Positions 1 through 13,260 of a stretch of 64,000 bases of DNA are shown piece by piece. The translations under genes were made by a program, and so were the position numbers. The first letter of the stretch is position 1. Each line of letters opens with the position of its first letter. The notes under the pieces were generated by a model, which worked only from the letters and a program-made list of their open reading frames with translations, had not been told where the DNA came from and did not search any database. This stretch comes from Amorphophallus konjac (Eukaryota; Streptophyta; Magnoliopsida; Alismatales; Araceae): positions 285,744,200 through 285,808,199 of the forward strand of contig CM040125.1 of assembly GCA_022559845.1 (NCBI GenBank), in the 5' to 3' direction.

Positions 1-635
1 ATCTAGCACATGCAAGGCCTAAAACGCATTAAACTCAAGATTTAGGCTAAAACCCCAAAAATGGAAATATGAACATCATGCATGCTACAGGGTGCTAATC
101 AACAAACAGGCTAAGGGAAACGATCCTAGCAAGATCGAGATTCCATCCCCCTACCTTTCGCAAGCCGAAATCGTCGAACGGGCCGCATGCAAGGAGGAAG
201 AGCCACGGAGCTTCCACGCTCCACCTCGCTCCTACGATCACCGATCCACGCCGAAGTGGACACCCACGCGCACTACTCGACGCGAGGAATCCAACAGTGC
301 CAACCTCGCCTCAATCCGATCTCGTTTCGCCCGAGTTCCCTAGGAGAGGGAGGGGACGATCGTGAGAAGAGAGAGAGAGGGAGAGGGTGAGAGTGAGATC
401 AACGGGAAGGGAGAGAGAGAGAGAGGGAGAGGTTATAAAAAATAAAATTAATATATATATAATATAATCATTATATATATAAAAATCTTATTAATTTCAA
501 TAACCCCCAATTAGCCCCAAATAAATCCGGAAAAATACCAGACAAATTCCTAAAAATCCAGGAAAATAGTCAGAAATTCCAGAACAATTAATAGAACAAA
601 TACCACGAAGGATCCATTAAGGCACGGGCCTTACA
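1..635 (-). repeat. Tekay 3' LTR, inner 635 bp
   Basis: This is a direct repeat of 7200-7828, ending CCTTACA on the plus strand (TGTAAGG on the element strand). It contains a GA-rich stretch (about 366-430) and an AT-rich block (430-490). The short frames in it are not genes; equivalent frames occur in the other LTR copy. Confidence 0.93.
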
Positions 636-675
636 GTCCCTCCCTCCTTACAGAAATTTCGCCCTCGAAATTTAC
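636..675 (-). promoter_or_regulatory. Polypurine tract and adjacent inverted motif
   Basis: Immediately inside the 3' LTR the element strand reads AGGAGGGAGGGAC, the expected plus-strand primer of reverse transcription. Next to it is a near-palindromic AAATTTCGAGGGCGAAATTT motif. The same arrangement occurs beside the LTR at 25275. Confidence 0.75.
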
Positions 676-714
676 AACAACCGAAAAGGAGGAAACTGAG
701 AAAGGACTTATACC

Positions 715-3700
715 TCACTGGAACAAGAAAGGAAAAAGCTGACGCATCTCATCTTCACGCTCCCAAGTAGACTCGTTACTAGAGTGACGCTGCCAAGCAA
801 CCCTTACCAGAGGAATAACCTTATTTCTCAACCGCTGCTCACGACGGTCTTCAATTCGGATAGGAAACTCTGGTGTGGACAAATCAGCAGTCACCTCGGG
901 CCACACTGAATCATCGAGAACATGAGAAGCATCAGACACATATTTCCTCAACTGAGACACGTGGAACACATCATGAATAGCTTGCATGGCCGCCGGCAGT
1001 TGTAAATGATAAGCCACTGAACCAATAGCCTCAACAATCGGAAAAGGGCCAACATACCGCGGACTAAGCTTTCCACGCTTCCCAAACCTGGAAACACCTT
1101 TCATCGGAGATATTTTAACAAACACCATATCTCCAGGCTCAAATTGTAGTGGACGTCTGCGTTGATCTGCATAACTTTTCTGTCGACTCTGAGCCGTCAA
1201 CAATCTCTGCCTGATCAGACGAACCACATCAGAACACTGCTGTACCATGTCCGGTCCTGTCAACAGTCGGTCCCCAACATCAAACCAGTTCAGAGGAGTA
1301 CGACAAGGACGACCATACAGCGCTTCATAAGGAGCCATGCCAATACTGGAGTGAAAACTATTATTATAAGCGAACTCAACAAGTGGCAAATGCTGACCCC
1401 ACGACCCTTGCCAATCAAGGCAACACGATCTCAGCATGTCCTCCAAAGTCTGAATGGTTCTCTCTGACTGTCCATCTGACTGTGGGTGATACGCTGAACT
1501 GAAAATTAACTCAGTGCCCAAAGCTTTCTGGAAACTACGCCAGAAGCCAGAAGTAAAACGCGGGTCACGATCTGACACAAGTGAAATAGGAATTCCATGC
1601 AGCGGCACAATCTTCTGCACATAGAGCTCGGCCAATCTCTGCACACTCCAAGTAACTTTAATTGGCAATAATCTGGCGGTTTTCGTCAATCTGTCGACAA
1701 GCAGCCAGATTCCATCAAAACATTGAGAAGTTCAAGGCAAACCCACCACAAAATCTGTAGTAACATGGTCCCATTTCCACATCGGAATCTCTAATGGCTG
1801 AAGCAGACCACCTGGCTTTTGATGTTCGGCTTTAACTAACTGACAAGTCAAGCACTTAGAAACAAAAATAGCCACGTCCTTCTTCATGCCGGGCCACCAG
1901 AACTGTTTCTTCAAATTCTGATACATCTTAGTGACACCAGGGTGAATAGCAAAACGGGAACCATGGGCTTCACTCAGAATCTCATTCCTTAAACCATCAT
2001 CAACAGGAATATACAATCTGCCCTGGAAACTGACAACTAGCTCGTCATCAAATTCCACATCATATCTTGATATAACACGGGCCAAATCAGAATCAGCTTG
2101 CTGGGCTTCTAAAATCTGCTGATACAAAGCTGAACCCAAAACCAAGCTAGCACAAACTGCCATCTTCAGATCGGCAGGAATCTCTACACACAATGCCTCG
2201 CTCGGAAGCTGTTCCCACAATTTCCATTCGTGAAGCAACAAATGGCTGACCTGCACTTTCCTGCTCAAAGCATCGGCCACAACATTCATCTTACCTGGCT
2301 GATAGGAGAGTGTAAAGTCATAATCTTTCACGTATTCCATCCATCGCCTCTGCCTGAGGTTCAGATCTTTCTGGGAGAAAATATACTGTAAACTCTGATG
2401 ATCAGTAAGAATCTGAAATTTCTCACCATACAGATAATGTCTCCAGATCTTCAAGGCAAAAATAACTGCAGCTAGCTCTAGATCATGAGTGGGATAATTC
2501 CCTTCATGCTGTTTCAATTGTCGAGATGCATATGCGATAACCTTACCATGTTGCATCAGCACTGCACCCAAACCCACTCGAGACGCATCTGTACAAACAA
2601 GAAAACCACCCGAGTCGGAAGGCAAAGTCAACACTGGGGAAGAAGTCAATAGCCTTTTTAATTCAACAAAGCTAGCCTCACACTGATCCGACCAGACAAA
2701 AGGCACATCCTTCCGTGTCAATTTAGTCATCGGTGCTGCAATCTTCGCAAAATCCTGAATGAATCTGTGGTAATACCCAGCCAATCCTAAAAAACTTCGT
2801 ATCTCAGTGATGGTCCTCGGTCTCTGCCAACTCAAAACGGCATCAATCTTTGCAGGGTCTACTGCCACTCCATCACCAGAAATCACGTAGCCAAGAAAAT
2901 GAATCTCCCGAAGCCAGAATTCACATTTACTGAGCTTCGCATAAAGCTCGTGATCTCTTAGAGTCTGCAGAACGATCCTCAAATGCTGCACATGATCATC
3001 AACAGAGGCAGAATATATCAAGATATCATCAACAAAGATCACCACAAACTGGTCCAGAAATGGACGAAAGATACGCTGCATTAGGTCCATGAAAGCAGTT
3101 GGGGCATTAGTCAAACCAAACGGCATGACTAAAAATTCAAAGTTACCATAACGAGTACTGAAAGCAGTCTTCTCCACATCAGATTCCCGGATCCGTAACT
3201 GAAAATAGCCAGACCGGAGATCAATCCGCGAAAAGACAGTAGCAGACTGCAACTGGTCAAACAAATCAACAATCCTGGGGAGCGGATACTTATTCTTGAT
3301 AGTCGCCTGATTCAGCTGCCTGTAATCAATACAAAGCCTCAGGTTTCCATCTTTCTTTTTCACGAACAGCACTGGGGCACTCCACGGAGAAAAACTGGGA
3401 CGAATATAACCTTTCTCCAGTAACTCTAGTAGCTGTGCACGCAGTACTTTCAATTCAGCTGGAGCCATACGGTACGGCGGCTTTGCCAAGGGGCCAATAC
3501 CTGGAATCAGTTCAATCACCATCTCAATCTCTCGCTCTGGGGGCAAGCCTGGCAACTCGTCAGGAAACACATCAGGGAACTCACAGACAACCGGAATATC
3601 ACAGACATCCCGTCGTGGTTTTTCAACAGCCACTACTGAAGCAAGGAATCCCTGACAACCTGCGCTAAGCAACCTATAGGCTCGAATAGCAGAAATAATC

Positions 3701-4464
3701 ATACGAGAAGATCGGGATCGAATACCTTGAAAATAAAAGGCTGATTTTCCCTGGGGCTGAAAATAGACTTTCTTCGATCTGCAGTCAACCACAGCTCCAT
3801 AATGCTCCAACCAATCCATTCCCAGAATAACATCATAATCTGCCAGCTGCAACGCATACAATCTCGCCGGCAACTGGTGATTATCAATCATCACAGGAGA
3901 CTCATCCAAACACAGAGGAGTAACCATGAAATCTCCAGAAGGCAATTCCACAAATAACTCACAAGACAGCTCAGATGTCGGTTCCTCAATACAAGTCATG
4001 AAATCCTCAGAAATAAAAGAATGAGAAGCACCAGAATCAAATAAGACATGAGCTGAATGTCCATAAAGCATAATCGTACCTTCCACAAGATGGGACGTAG
4101 CAGCATCAGCTCTTGTCAAATGAGAAACCTTGCCTTTCTGCTTCTTGGAACCAGCTGAAGATTGCTGAGAAGACGCCGACGCTTGAGAGAAAAATTGTTG
4201 TGGAGCTTGAGGTGCAGGAGGTCTAAACTGCGGCTGAGGTTGAGACAACTGAGGAGCTTGCAATTGAGTCGGCCTCAGCGGGCAATCCCGAACCACATGA
4301 CCTGGCTGGTCACACCTGAAGCAAACAATAGGAAGAGAACACGGCTGGCCCTTGTGATGACCACCGCATCTCCGACACGTCCACGGCTGACTAGCAGCTG
4401 AGCTCTGCCGAGTCTGAGAAGAAGGCGATGTCGGCTGCTGAACAGAATCTGCACCGGACGGCTG
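715..4464 (-). pseudogene. Tekay pol: protease, RT, RNase H, integrase, chromodomain (two nonsense codons from intact)
   Basis: One reading frame runs from the zinc knuckle to the chromodomain. Visible in order are the gag zinc knuckle ([14 protein letters not shown]), retropepsin ([12 protein letters not shown]), reverse transcriptase with FVDDIL as the catalytic box, RNase H ([13 protein letters not shown]), the integrase zinc-binding part (about 1800-1950) and the integrase core (DFVVGLP, then SDRDPRF, then the GQSERTIQ glutamate region). A C-terminal chromodomain-like segment follows (FPIRIEDRREQRLRNKV to TWEREDEMRQLFPFLF). That tail places it in the Tekay/Del chromoviruses, whose chromodomain is thought to direct integration to heterochromatin. 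The frame is broken by TGA at 1732-1734, where related elements have arginine (a CGA to TGA change would explain it), and is separated from gag by TAG at 4465-4467. Confidence 0.93.
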
Positions 4465-5317
4465 CTAAAAAAACTTCTTCTTCTTCTTGAACCTTTTAAA
4501 CTTGGGCTTAGAAGGAGAGGAAGCACTGGAAACCTCTGACTGGACCGAAGGAACACCAGGCACGGGCTGTCGGTAAGTCTGCTGAACCTGAGCTTCCGGC
4601 TGCACTGACCCTGCTTGGGGATATCCACCCGGTCTCGCCATCTCCAGCTCTAAAGCTACAGTTGTCTGACACGCAGTATCAAGATCCGCAACATGACTCG
4701 CTATCAGCGGCATCTTCAACTCTGACCTCAACCGCACCCAAAAATTGCTGGGTCTTCAAAGCTTCACTGGCCAACACATGGGGCGCATACTGACCCAGTT
4801 CCAAGAACTTATTCCTGTACTGAAGCACGGTCATATTGCCCTGAATCAATTCCATAAACTGATACATCTTATCAATCTGCAAGCAGGCAAGAGTATAGGC
4901 ACGCTCAAAAGCAGCAACGAACTCTGCCCAAGTGATTTGCCGAAGAGGTCTGGAACGAAAGGAAATCTTCCACTCGGCTTTCCACCACGCAATGGATGTA
5001 CCCTGGAGTTGAAAAGCAGCGAGCATGACTTTCTCATCTTCAGCACACTCCATCGAGACAAACACACGCTCTATCGCATCCAGCCATTGCCTCGCGACTT
5101 CTGGATCAGCTTGGCCATCGAAAGCAGGTGGATTGAACATCAGAAATTCCTTCCAAGCCTTGCCTCGACTGCCAGGCACTTCAGCTAGAACGATCGGCAC
5201 TGGAGGAGCAACTGGAACGACAGGAACAGCGGGAACTGCAGGAGGAGGTGCAAAACCGCTATCTTCCCTGGGCGCATCTCGAGGAACACGAGGAGGTCTT
5301 CCTCGACGAGGCGGCAT
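4465..5317 (-). pseudogene. Tekay gag (frameshifted)
   Basis: The start is the ATG at 5315-5317 of MPPRRGRPPR. A proline/valine-rich N-terminus leads into the retrotransposon Gag core (residues about 60-200: FNPPAFDGQADPEVARQWL, then IAWWKAEW). Near 4740 the frame slips beside a run of five T; the rest of gag continues in another frame (SELKMPLIASHVADL onward) to a lysine-rich segment (FKRFKKKKKFF) and the TAG at 4465-4467. The zinc knuckle lies beyond that stop in the same frame as pol. So gag-pol was originally one polyprotein, now with one frameshift and one nonsense codon in this part. Confidence 0.88.
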
Positions 5318-5455
5318 AACTATGCTGCCAAAAACACAATCAACAATAAAATCCATCAATCATACGGAAAACATCCTATGCCAGCAAGAGACGACAACAG
5401 GACTAGCTCTGGACAAAGCGTCAATTCTAATTCTTTACGCAAATCCTCAACTCAA

Positions 5456-5467
5456 GCTCTGATACCA
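5456..5467 (-). other. Primer binding site, initiator tRNA-Met type
   Basis: TGGTATCAGAGC on the element strand lies two bases inside the LTR end (CACAGG then TGGTATCAGAGC). This is the usual Met-tRNA primer site of plant chromoviruses and Sireviruses. Confidence 0.9.
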
Positions 5468-5469
5468 CC

Positions 5470-7828
5470 TGTGACGACCCAGAGTTTAGGACACCGATAT
5501 ACCGATAACATCGATACACCGACGCCAAGAACTGGGGAGGCCACCCAAGAGGCTGATGAGGCCCCTGAAGGGTTAGTGGGGGTTAGCTGAGGAATATGCA
5601 TAATTAATTACGAATTGGGGCGCGCAATACAGTAAGTATTTAAGATTTAAACACAGGTGCGGAAGCAATTTAAAAATAACCAGAGTGATATATGTATAAC
5701 TAGTCCAGAATCATAAACACTAGTCCTCAAGGTACAACTACGCGGGGCATACCCCGGCAAAAGTACAACACAAGCCTCAAAAAGGCAGCTCGTGCGCAGC
5801 TGGCAGCTAGGAACGGTCCCGAAACAGCACACTAAAGTCCGGGAGACGGCGGGCGCGGCTCACCTGAAAGGAGAAGGGTGAGTCACAGCCAGACTCAGTA
5901 GGGGTCACGCGGATCCCTACCTCGCACTAAACAAGCAGACATGCATAAATAAAGCAATTAAAGCATGCATTTAAATAAACACACAGGCAATGGCATGAAT
6001 AACCAAACACAAGAAAGCTGTAAACTCTCCTAAGCAAGTGTAACAGCTAACACATGCCACTACTAATTAAATGCAAGCGATTAAAGCTAAAACTACCAAA
6101 TAGAAGGAGCTGCAACTAATCCAGACAACAAGGACGGACAACCACTGGAGCAGAAACCAGAAGCGTCCACTGACGGCTTACACTACGTCTCAAGCACTCG
6201 CAGTCGACGAAGCGACAAGCTAAGCGCGTAAACAGTACCAAACCAAGTGACCAGTCGGAGTGGCACCCATCGGTGTCAGTCCACAGTCTCCGACCACGTG
6301 TGCACACACTGACTCTAGCCTGAGCCAGGCCCTCTAACTAGTTTTCTCCCTTGGCAGGACGCTACCATTGGCTGGGAGCCCACGGAACTAGCTTACAAAT
6401 CGTGAATGGGAAACATACCCCTCCGCCATCCTCAAACGGGTCGGTACTCAACAGACCTTAGGGCAACAACAGTGGCTCCATTGCCTGGAAAGAAAAGCTA
6501 CTCTATTGGTATAAAACACGCCACAATAGATTTAAAGCAATGCGAATATGGCATGAATATAGAAAGAAGCGCATAACAGATGGGCTGGGAATATATTGCA
6601 GCCATCAGGGAAGCGGCGGTCAAAGACCCACGCGCCACATGCAAACGACGGTCGGGGGCCGGCGCGTTACTTCAAGAATGACGCCCCAGTCCCTATCCGT
6701 CACTCCCTTCAGGGTTCCAGCTCAAGAGGCACTAAAGGGCTTGTAACGGTTGGGGCCCTGCGCGTTACTTCGAAGTAACGCGTGGGGTCACCGCCGTCAC
6801 ATCCACCCGAGGCTCAAACCACCTATCAGCGTTCTAAATGATAGCAGACGAAGTGACGCCCCGGTCTAGGCGCGTCGGACCGAAACGATGGTCGGCCGAC
6901 TGGCCGTCGGGCGCATCGCCTGACCAAAACTACGGAAAACAGTTGATGAGTAACGGATGGGAGCCCCACCGTTACTCTCAAAGTAACGCACCCCCGATGG
7001 GCCGCTATTTGGAAGTGACGCGTCCGCCATGGACCGTCAGGCAAGTGACGGTTCCTGGCAGGACCGTCACTGCACCTGGGTTACGGGCGGGTACGGTTTA
7101 TAAACTGAAGCCCTCCCGGACGGCTGAAAATGCCGGGTATCGATGAAAAACCTGATAACCTATCAAACCACGCATGCTAGACAACAATTTAACATCTAAA
7201 TCTAGCACATGCAAGGCCTAAAACGCATTAAACTCAAGATTTAGGCTAAAACCCCAAAAATGGAAATATGAACATCATGCATGCTACAGGGTGCTAATCA
7301 ACAAACAGGCTAAGGGAAACGATCCTAGCAAGATCGAGATTCCATCCCCCTACCTTTCGCAAGCCGAAACCGTCGAACGGGCCGCATGCAAGGAGGAAGA
7401 GCCACGGAGCTTCAACGCTCCACCTTGCTCCTACGATCACCGATCCACGCCGAAGTGGACACCCACGCGCACTACTCGACGCGAGGAATCCAACAGTGCC
7501 AACCTCGCCTCAATCCGATCTCGTTTCGCCCGAGTTCCCTAGGAGAGGGAGGGGACGATCGTGAGAAGAGAGAGAGAGGGAGAGGGTGAGATCGACGGGA
7601 AGGGAGAGAGAGAGAGAGGGAGAGGTTATAAAAAATAAAATTAATATATATATAATATAATCATTATATATATAAAAATCTTATTAATTTCAATAACCCC
7701 CAATTAGCCCCAAATAAATCCAGAAAAATACCAGACAAATTCCTAAAAATCCAGGAAAATAGTCAGAAATTCCAGAACAATTAATAGAACAAATACCACG
7801 AAGGATCCATTAAGGCACGGGCCTTACA
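5470..7828 (-). repeat. Tekay 5' LTR, about 2.36 kb
   Basis: The plus-strand boundaries are TGTGACGACCC and CCTTACA. It carries a conserved block around 6290-6370 shared with the other Tekay-type LTRs in the window, including CCACGTGTGCACACA at 6294-6308. The interior (6600-7100) holds repeated short segments of the type GTAACGCG/GTGACGC. No protein gene is present. Confidence 0.93.
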
Positions 7829-10791
7829 AAAATGGTGTTTGTTCTCTATGTGCTTAGCCCTAGAATGATGAACATGATTTTTAGCTAAACATATGGCACT
7901 AGTATTATCACACAAAATTGGAATACATTCCAGTTTTATTTGATAATCAGCCAGTTGGTGCTTGATCCAAAGTACTTGGCTGCACAGTTACCAACTGTAA
8001 CGTATTCAGCTTTAGCTGTAGACAAAGCTACAGTGTGTTGCTTCTTAGATGCCCAAGTTACTAGACAGCCACCAAGGAATTGACAGTAGCCACTAGTGCT
8101 CTTTCTATCTACTCGACACCCAGCATAGTCTGCATCAGTGTAGGCTAGAAGTTCTAACTCACACTTGGCAGGATACCAAAGACCAAGCTCTTGGGTGCCT
8201 AGTAGATACCTAAAAATCCTTTTCACAGATTTAAGATGTGACTCTTTAGGACTAGCCTGAAATCTAGAGCATAAACACACTGCAAATTGAATATCAGGCC
8301 TAGATGCTGTAAGATATAAAAGGGATCTGATCATACCTCTATATAGCTTTTGGTCTACTAGTTTGCCTTGAGGATCTTCATCTAAGCTGGTCGAGGTAAC
8401 CATTGGAGCAGCTATTTCTTTGAGGTTGTCCATCTTGTATTTCTTCAGTAAATCCCTTATGTACTTGGACTGAGAGATGAAGGTTCCATCTTTTGACTGT
8501 GTCACCTGCAATCCAAGAAATAATTTGAGCTCGCCCATTGAGCTCATTTCAAACTCATTAGTCATAATCTGAGAAAACTCCTCACACAGTTTGGGGTTAG
8601 TTGACCCAAAAATAATGTCATCCACATAAATTTGAATAATAAGAATATCTGAATGACTTACCTTAGTGAACAAGGTTTGATCAACTACACCTCTTGTGAA
8701 GTTCTTATCTGTTAGGAATTTGCTTAACCTGTCATACCAAGCTTTAGGAGCTTGCTTAAGACCATAGAGAGCTTTACGAAGTTTATAAACATGATTGGGG
8801 AAGTCTAAACATTCAAAGCCAGGAGGCTGCCTCACATAGACATCCTCACTGATTTCCCCATTCAGAAAAGCAGATTTTACATCCATCTGCTGAAGCTTTA
8901 TTCCTAGGGAACATGCATAGGCGAATAAAATTCTGATTGCTTTTAGCCTGGCTACAGAGGCAAAAGACTCTTCAATGTCTATTCCAAATTCCTGATTATA
9001 CCCCTGAGCTACAAGTCTGGCCTTATTCTTAATCACATTCCCTGATTCATCAGTTTTATTCCTGAAGACCCATTTAGTCCCTGTGACTGTCTCATGATCA
9101 GGAGGTGGGACCAAGTGCCACACCTTATTCCTGTCAAATTGATTGAGCTCCTCATGCATGGCATTAATCCAATGCACATCCTTGAGAGCACAGTCAATGG
9201 ACTTGGGTTCTACATGTGAAACAAAAGCATATGCATTCAATTCATTTTGAATTCTTAAATGGCCTCTAGTCCTAGGAGGGTCATGCAAAGTGTCAATCAC
9301 ATTATCTACAAAATGATATTTTAGATATCTAATGTTGACAATTGCATCATCATGATTTTCTTTTACCTCCCCCTGAACTGTAGGCTCTTCTCCAATAAGC
9401 TCTTCATTTTCTTCCTCATCTTCGGATTTGTCTGCAGGATTCCCTTCTTTCAGAATATCACAATTGTTTTCATTCCTGCATTGACAAATATTAGTCTTTA
9501 CTAAAGATTCATCAAAAATAATATGTGGAGATTCTTCAACAGATTTGGAATTCAGATTATACACTCTATATGCCCGGGTGTTTTCAGAATAACCAAGAAA
9601 AATTCCTGGTTCACCTTTAGGTTCAAATTTATCATGGTCTCTTTTATCATTTATGTGAATAAAGCATTTGCAACCAAAAACCTTGAAATGAGCAATTGAA
9701 GGTTTGTTACCCTTTATGATCTCATAAGGTGTTTTCTGGGTAGAAGGTCTTACTATAGCTCTATTAATTACATAACAGGTAGTATTTACAGCTTCAGCCC
9801 AGAACTTCCTTGGCAGACCACCTTCAACCAAGAGTGTTCGACCCATCTCCACTAGGGTTATGTTTCTCCTCTCCATAACTCCATTCTGCTCAGGTGTCCT
9901 TGGTGAGGAGAACTTGTGATGAATTCCATTTGTCCTGCAGAAATCATCAAACTGTGAGTTTTCAAACTCACCTCCATGATCAGTTAAAATATTTTTAATT
10001 TTCTGGTTTATTTTAAGACAGAACTCCTGAAATTCTGTGAATGCATCACTTTTATGTGATAAGAAATATACCCAAGTGTACCTAGAGAAGTCATCTACCA
10101 TGACAAACCCATACTTCCTCCCTGATAAGCTGACAGACCTGGTTGGTCCAAAGAGGTCCATGTGTATCAGCTCATAGGGTTTAGAAGACAGATTTTCTGT
10201 TCTAGATTTGAATGACTTTCTAGTTAACTTTGATTGAGTACATGCATCACAGAGTTTATTTTCTTTCTTAAAAGAAACTTTAGGATGTCCTCTAACCATG
10301 CTATGCTTATTCAGTTTATGCAATACTGTGTAACTAGCATGGCCTAACCTACGATGCCATAAGAATGCTAAGTCCTCTCTGCTGGCGGTAAGGCATAGGT
10401 TAGAATGTTGTATATCATCTAAGTCTATCATGTAAGTATTATTTATTCTTTTACCAGAGAATTTAACAATTTCAGAATCAGGTTCAAAAACTTTACAGCA
10501 TTGAGAGTCAAAAAGAACTTTATATCCTTTATCACATAGCTGGCTGATACTAAGTAAATTATATGCTAAACCTTCAACCAGCATGACATCTTCAATGCAA
10601 CAGGTAGTACACTTACCTACCTTATCTGTCCCGACAATCTTACCCTTTGTGTTGCTACCAAAGGTGACAAGGCCTCCATGTTTCTCTGTCAGCATGCAGA
10701 ACTTAGCCTTATCTTCTGTCATATGTCTGGAGCAGCCACTATCCAAGTACCACAGATTGTTCTTGGCTGCCAGGCATACCTGCACACACAA
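7829..10791 (-). pseudogene. Sirevirus A pol: protease, integrase, RT, RNase H
   Basis: An open frame of about 950 codons shows an aspartic protease (WYLDSGCSRHMT), the pre-integrase zinc region (LWHRRLGHASYTVLHKL), an integrase core with catalytic-type segments HMDLFGP, LTDHGGEF and NGVMERRN, a copia RT with YVDDIIFGSTN, and copia RNase H (AYTDADYAGCRVDRKSTSGY). Near 7980 a G is missing compared with the sister copy at 17637-17657 (TTGGCTG against TTGGGCTG), so the frame ends early at 7936. The homologous sequence continues to 7829, where the Tekay LTR begins. Upstream in the same frame, stops near 10970 and 10793 separate it from gag. Confidence 0.92.
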
Positions 10792-11010
10792 TCAGGTAGA
10801 GAATTTTGGAACCCAAGTCTGATTGGGCTCCTGAGCAGATGAAATGCAGTTAAAACATGAAAGCAAGCTTTTAGGAATCCACATTTGTTTAAAAGAATTC
10901 TGTTCAGTGGATTTTTTCGGATTTCTTTTTGTTGTGTTTCTTCTTATTTGCACCAGCAAGATTATTTATAGATTTGTTGCTTCTGTGCCAGTGCCTTGGC
11001 CAGGGTGCGT

Positions 11011-13203
11011 TCATAAAATTATGGTCATAGTAGTTTCTGGGCTGGCTGAAGAATTGCAAGTTCCTGGGTGTCTAAGTGCCATACCCACCAACCCAATTTC
11101 TGGTGTAAGGTCTGTGATATTGTGTAGCCTGATGTCCATGACCTGTAAACCTTCCCTGAGTCCTGGTCCACCCTGACCTATTTGGATAGGTTGACTGTGC
11201 AGTGTAGTAGGACTGGGCTCTAGATTGGTAGAAATGGTTTGACTCCTAAATGCATTCTGTCTCCCCTGTACCTTTGACCCTGCTGACCTATTCACAGGTG
11301 TGTGTTGGGTCTTCTTCTGAGATTGATGTGATGGTGGAGGCTTGGTGACCTTAGCATAGGGTTTATATGCATGTATAGGCTGACCCCTAACCTGAGACTG
11401 AGCTTTAGGATTTGGCTTGGATGTACCAGCTCTACTAGGCTCACTAATCTTTTGTTTGCCCTTCTCCTCAACACTGGGCTTGTTCAGATTTATAGTTTTA
11501 TTCACAGAAATTTTTGGATTCATGTTAATCAGAGGTCCTTTCTCTTTTTGTGCGACAAATGAAATAGTTTTCATTCCAAAACGTTTTGTTGCACTAGAAT
11601 TAAATCCAAGGCCCTCTTTCCTGAAATTGACTTTTGACCTTAACAAAGCATTTAGGTTGTCTGAACCTTGGGTCATTTTCTCAATAATTTTCAGCTTGTC
11701 CTCATTATCTTTTTGAATATCTTCAATGGATTTCTTCAGTTCGGTGTTCACACTTAGGACAGCTTCATATTTTTCACTCACAATTTTCATCTCACTCTCA
11801 TATTTTTGAATTTTCAATTTCCATTCATCAGTTTCTTTTTCTAACCTCTCATTATCTTCTTTAGAGGCTCTTAACTCATGCTTGATTTCTTCTATTTCAG
11901 AGCATGTGAGTTTCAGTTTATTTTTCTCTGATTCAAGGCATGCAATTTTATCAGTTAGAGTTGTGTCATTTTGCATGGAATTTATCTTTCTTCTTAGATG
12001 CCTATTTTCCTTTCAGATATCATCTGCTTTATCAGCTATGTCATGATAGGCATCTACCAAATCAGCAATAGGGAAATTATCAAATCGAGAGGATACCTCA
12101 TCTGAGTCTTCCTCTCTATCTTCAGAGCTTGTTTTAATGGGCTTTTCAGCTTCACCCTCACTGTCTGAGCTGCTGCTAAAGGAGCCTTCGTCCTCATCAC
12201 TCCAGGTACTCACCATGGCTTTCCCTTTAGCGTTCTTTCTCTTGGACTTGTCCTTGTGCTTCTGGTTCTCTGGACAATCAGCTTTCAGATGGCCGATCTT
12301 CCTGCATTGGTAACATGTATTAGTTTCAGTTTTCTTTGCAGGATTATATTTATACCTTGTATCCCATCGGCCGCCACCATGGTTCCTTCGGCTGAATCAC
12401 CTTCCTTCTTTCCTGAGGAACCGCCTGAATTCCCTGGTGATCATTGCCATCCCATTACGTTCTATATCTTCTCCAGTCAGGCTCTCCTCAGATGATGATC
12501 CACTAGAGCTGGATCGGCTGGATTTGCTGGCACTAGCTTTCAGAGCAATTGGTTTCTTCTTCTTCTCAGCTTCCTCTATCTTTGGCAGATTTATTTCATA
12601 CGCCATCAGCGAACCAATTAACTCATCTGCCCTGGTGTTGCGCAGATCCCTTGACTCTTCCATCACAGTAGCTTTGGTGTGCCAAACATGAGTCAGGGAA
12701 CGCAGAATCTTCCTTACTATATCATATTCTATCTGTGTCTTCCCAAGAGCTCTGAGACCGTTAGTGATGATTGTCAATCGAGCGTACATCTCCTTGATGG
12801 TCTCGTTGCGTTTCATCTTGAAGGCTTCATACTCTGACACTAGGAAATTCACCTTCGTCTCTCTAACCTAAGAAGTTCCTTCATGGATGACTTTCAGTGC
12901 ATCCCACATCTCCTTAGCTGAACTGCAAGCCGATACACGAGAAAATTCTGTGGGGTGCAGAGAGCACTGGATAGCATTTATGGCGCTCCAGTTCAGAGTG
13001 GACCTTCTGATCTCTTCCTTGGCCCAGACATCCTCGTTAGGGGACAGCTCATAAGGTCCCTTACTGACTACCTTCCAAATCTCGTAGTCTTTCACCCTCA
13101 AGAAGACTTGCATACGGTTCTTCCAGTATGCATAATTCAATCCATCAAAGAAAGGGGGCTTGGTGGTTGAGTGTCCTTCAGCGATCATTCCTCTAGCATC
13201 CAT
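11011..13203 (-). pseudogene. Sirevirus A gag with zinc knuckle and coiled coil
   Basis: The gag begins MDARGMIAEGHSTTKPPFFD. Residues about 15-200 form the copia UBN2/DUF4219 gag domain (FDGLNYAYWKNRMQVFL). A CCHC knuckle (CYQCRKIGHLKADC) lies near 12285-12325. An acidic serine segment and a long charged coiled coil (about 11600-12000) follow, then a basic low-complexity tail. All parts are in one frame but split by stops at 12868-12870, 12397-12399, 12013-12015 and 11011-11013. The first sits where a sister gag would give glutamine, so CAG to TAG is likely. Gag would package element RNA in the cytoplasm; this copy cannot make a full product. Confidence 0.9.
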
Positions 13204-13248
13204 CTGTGCCTTTCCTCTTTGGGCGGTAAGTCCCTGTAGAAGAGTTAG

Positions 13249-13260
13249 GCTCTGATACCA
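13249..13260 (-). other. Primer binding site, Met-tRNA type
   Basis: TGGTATCAGAGC on the element strand, two bases from the LTR end (ATAACAGT then TGGTATC). It fixes 13263 as the inner LTR boundary. Confidence 0.92.

Larger units (their letters stand above)
1..7828 (-). mobile_element. Tekay-type chromovirus (Ty3/gypsy), 3' LTR cut by window edge
   Basis: The order on the minus strand is 5' LTR (5470-7828), Met-type primer site, gag, protease, RT, RNase H, integrase with chromodomain, polypurine tract, and the inner part of the 3' LTR (635 down to 1). Bases 1-635 match 7200-7828 almost exactly apart from a 6-bp indel, so they are the same end of two LTRs. The LTR is bounded by TG and CA. The right flank (7829 onward) continues a Sirevirus RNase H sequence whose uninterrupted sister copy is at 17494-17712, so this element inserted into that Sirevirus. 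The left flank and second target duplication are outside the window. Confidence 0.93.
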
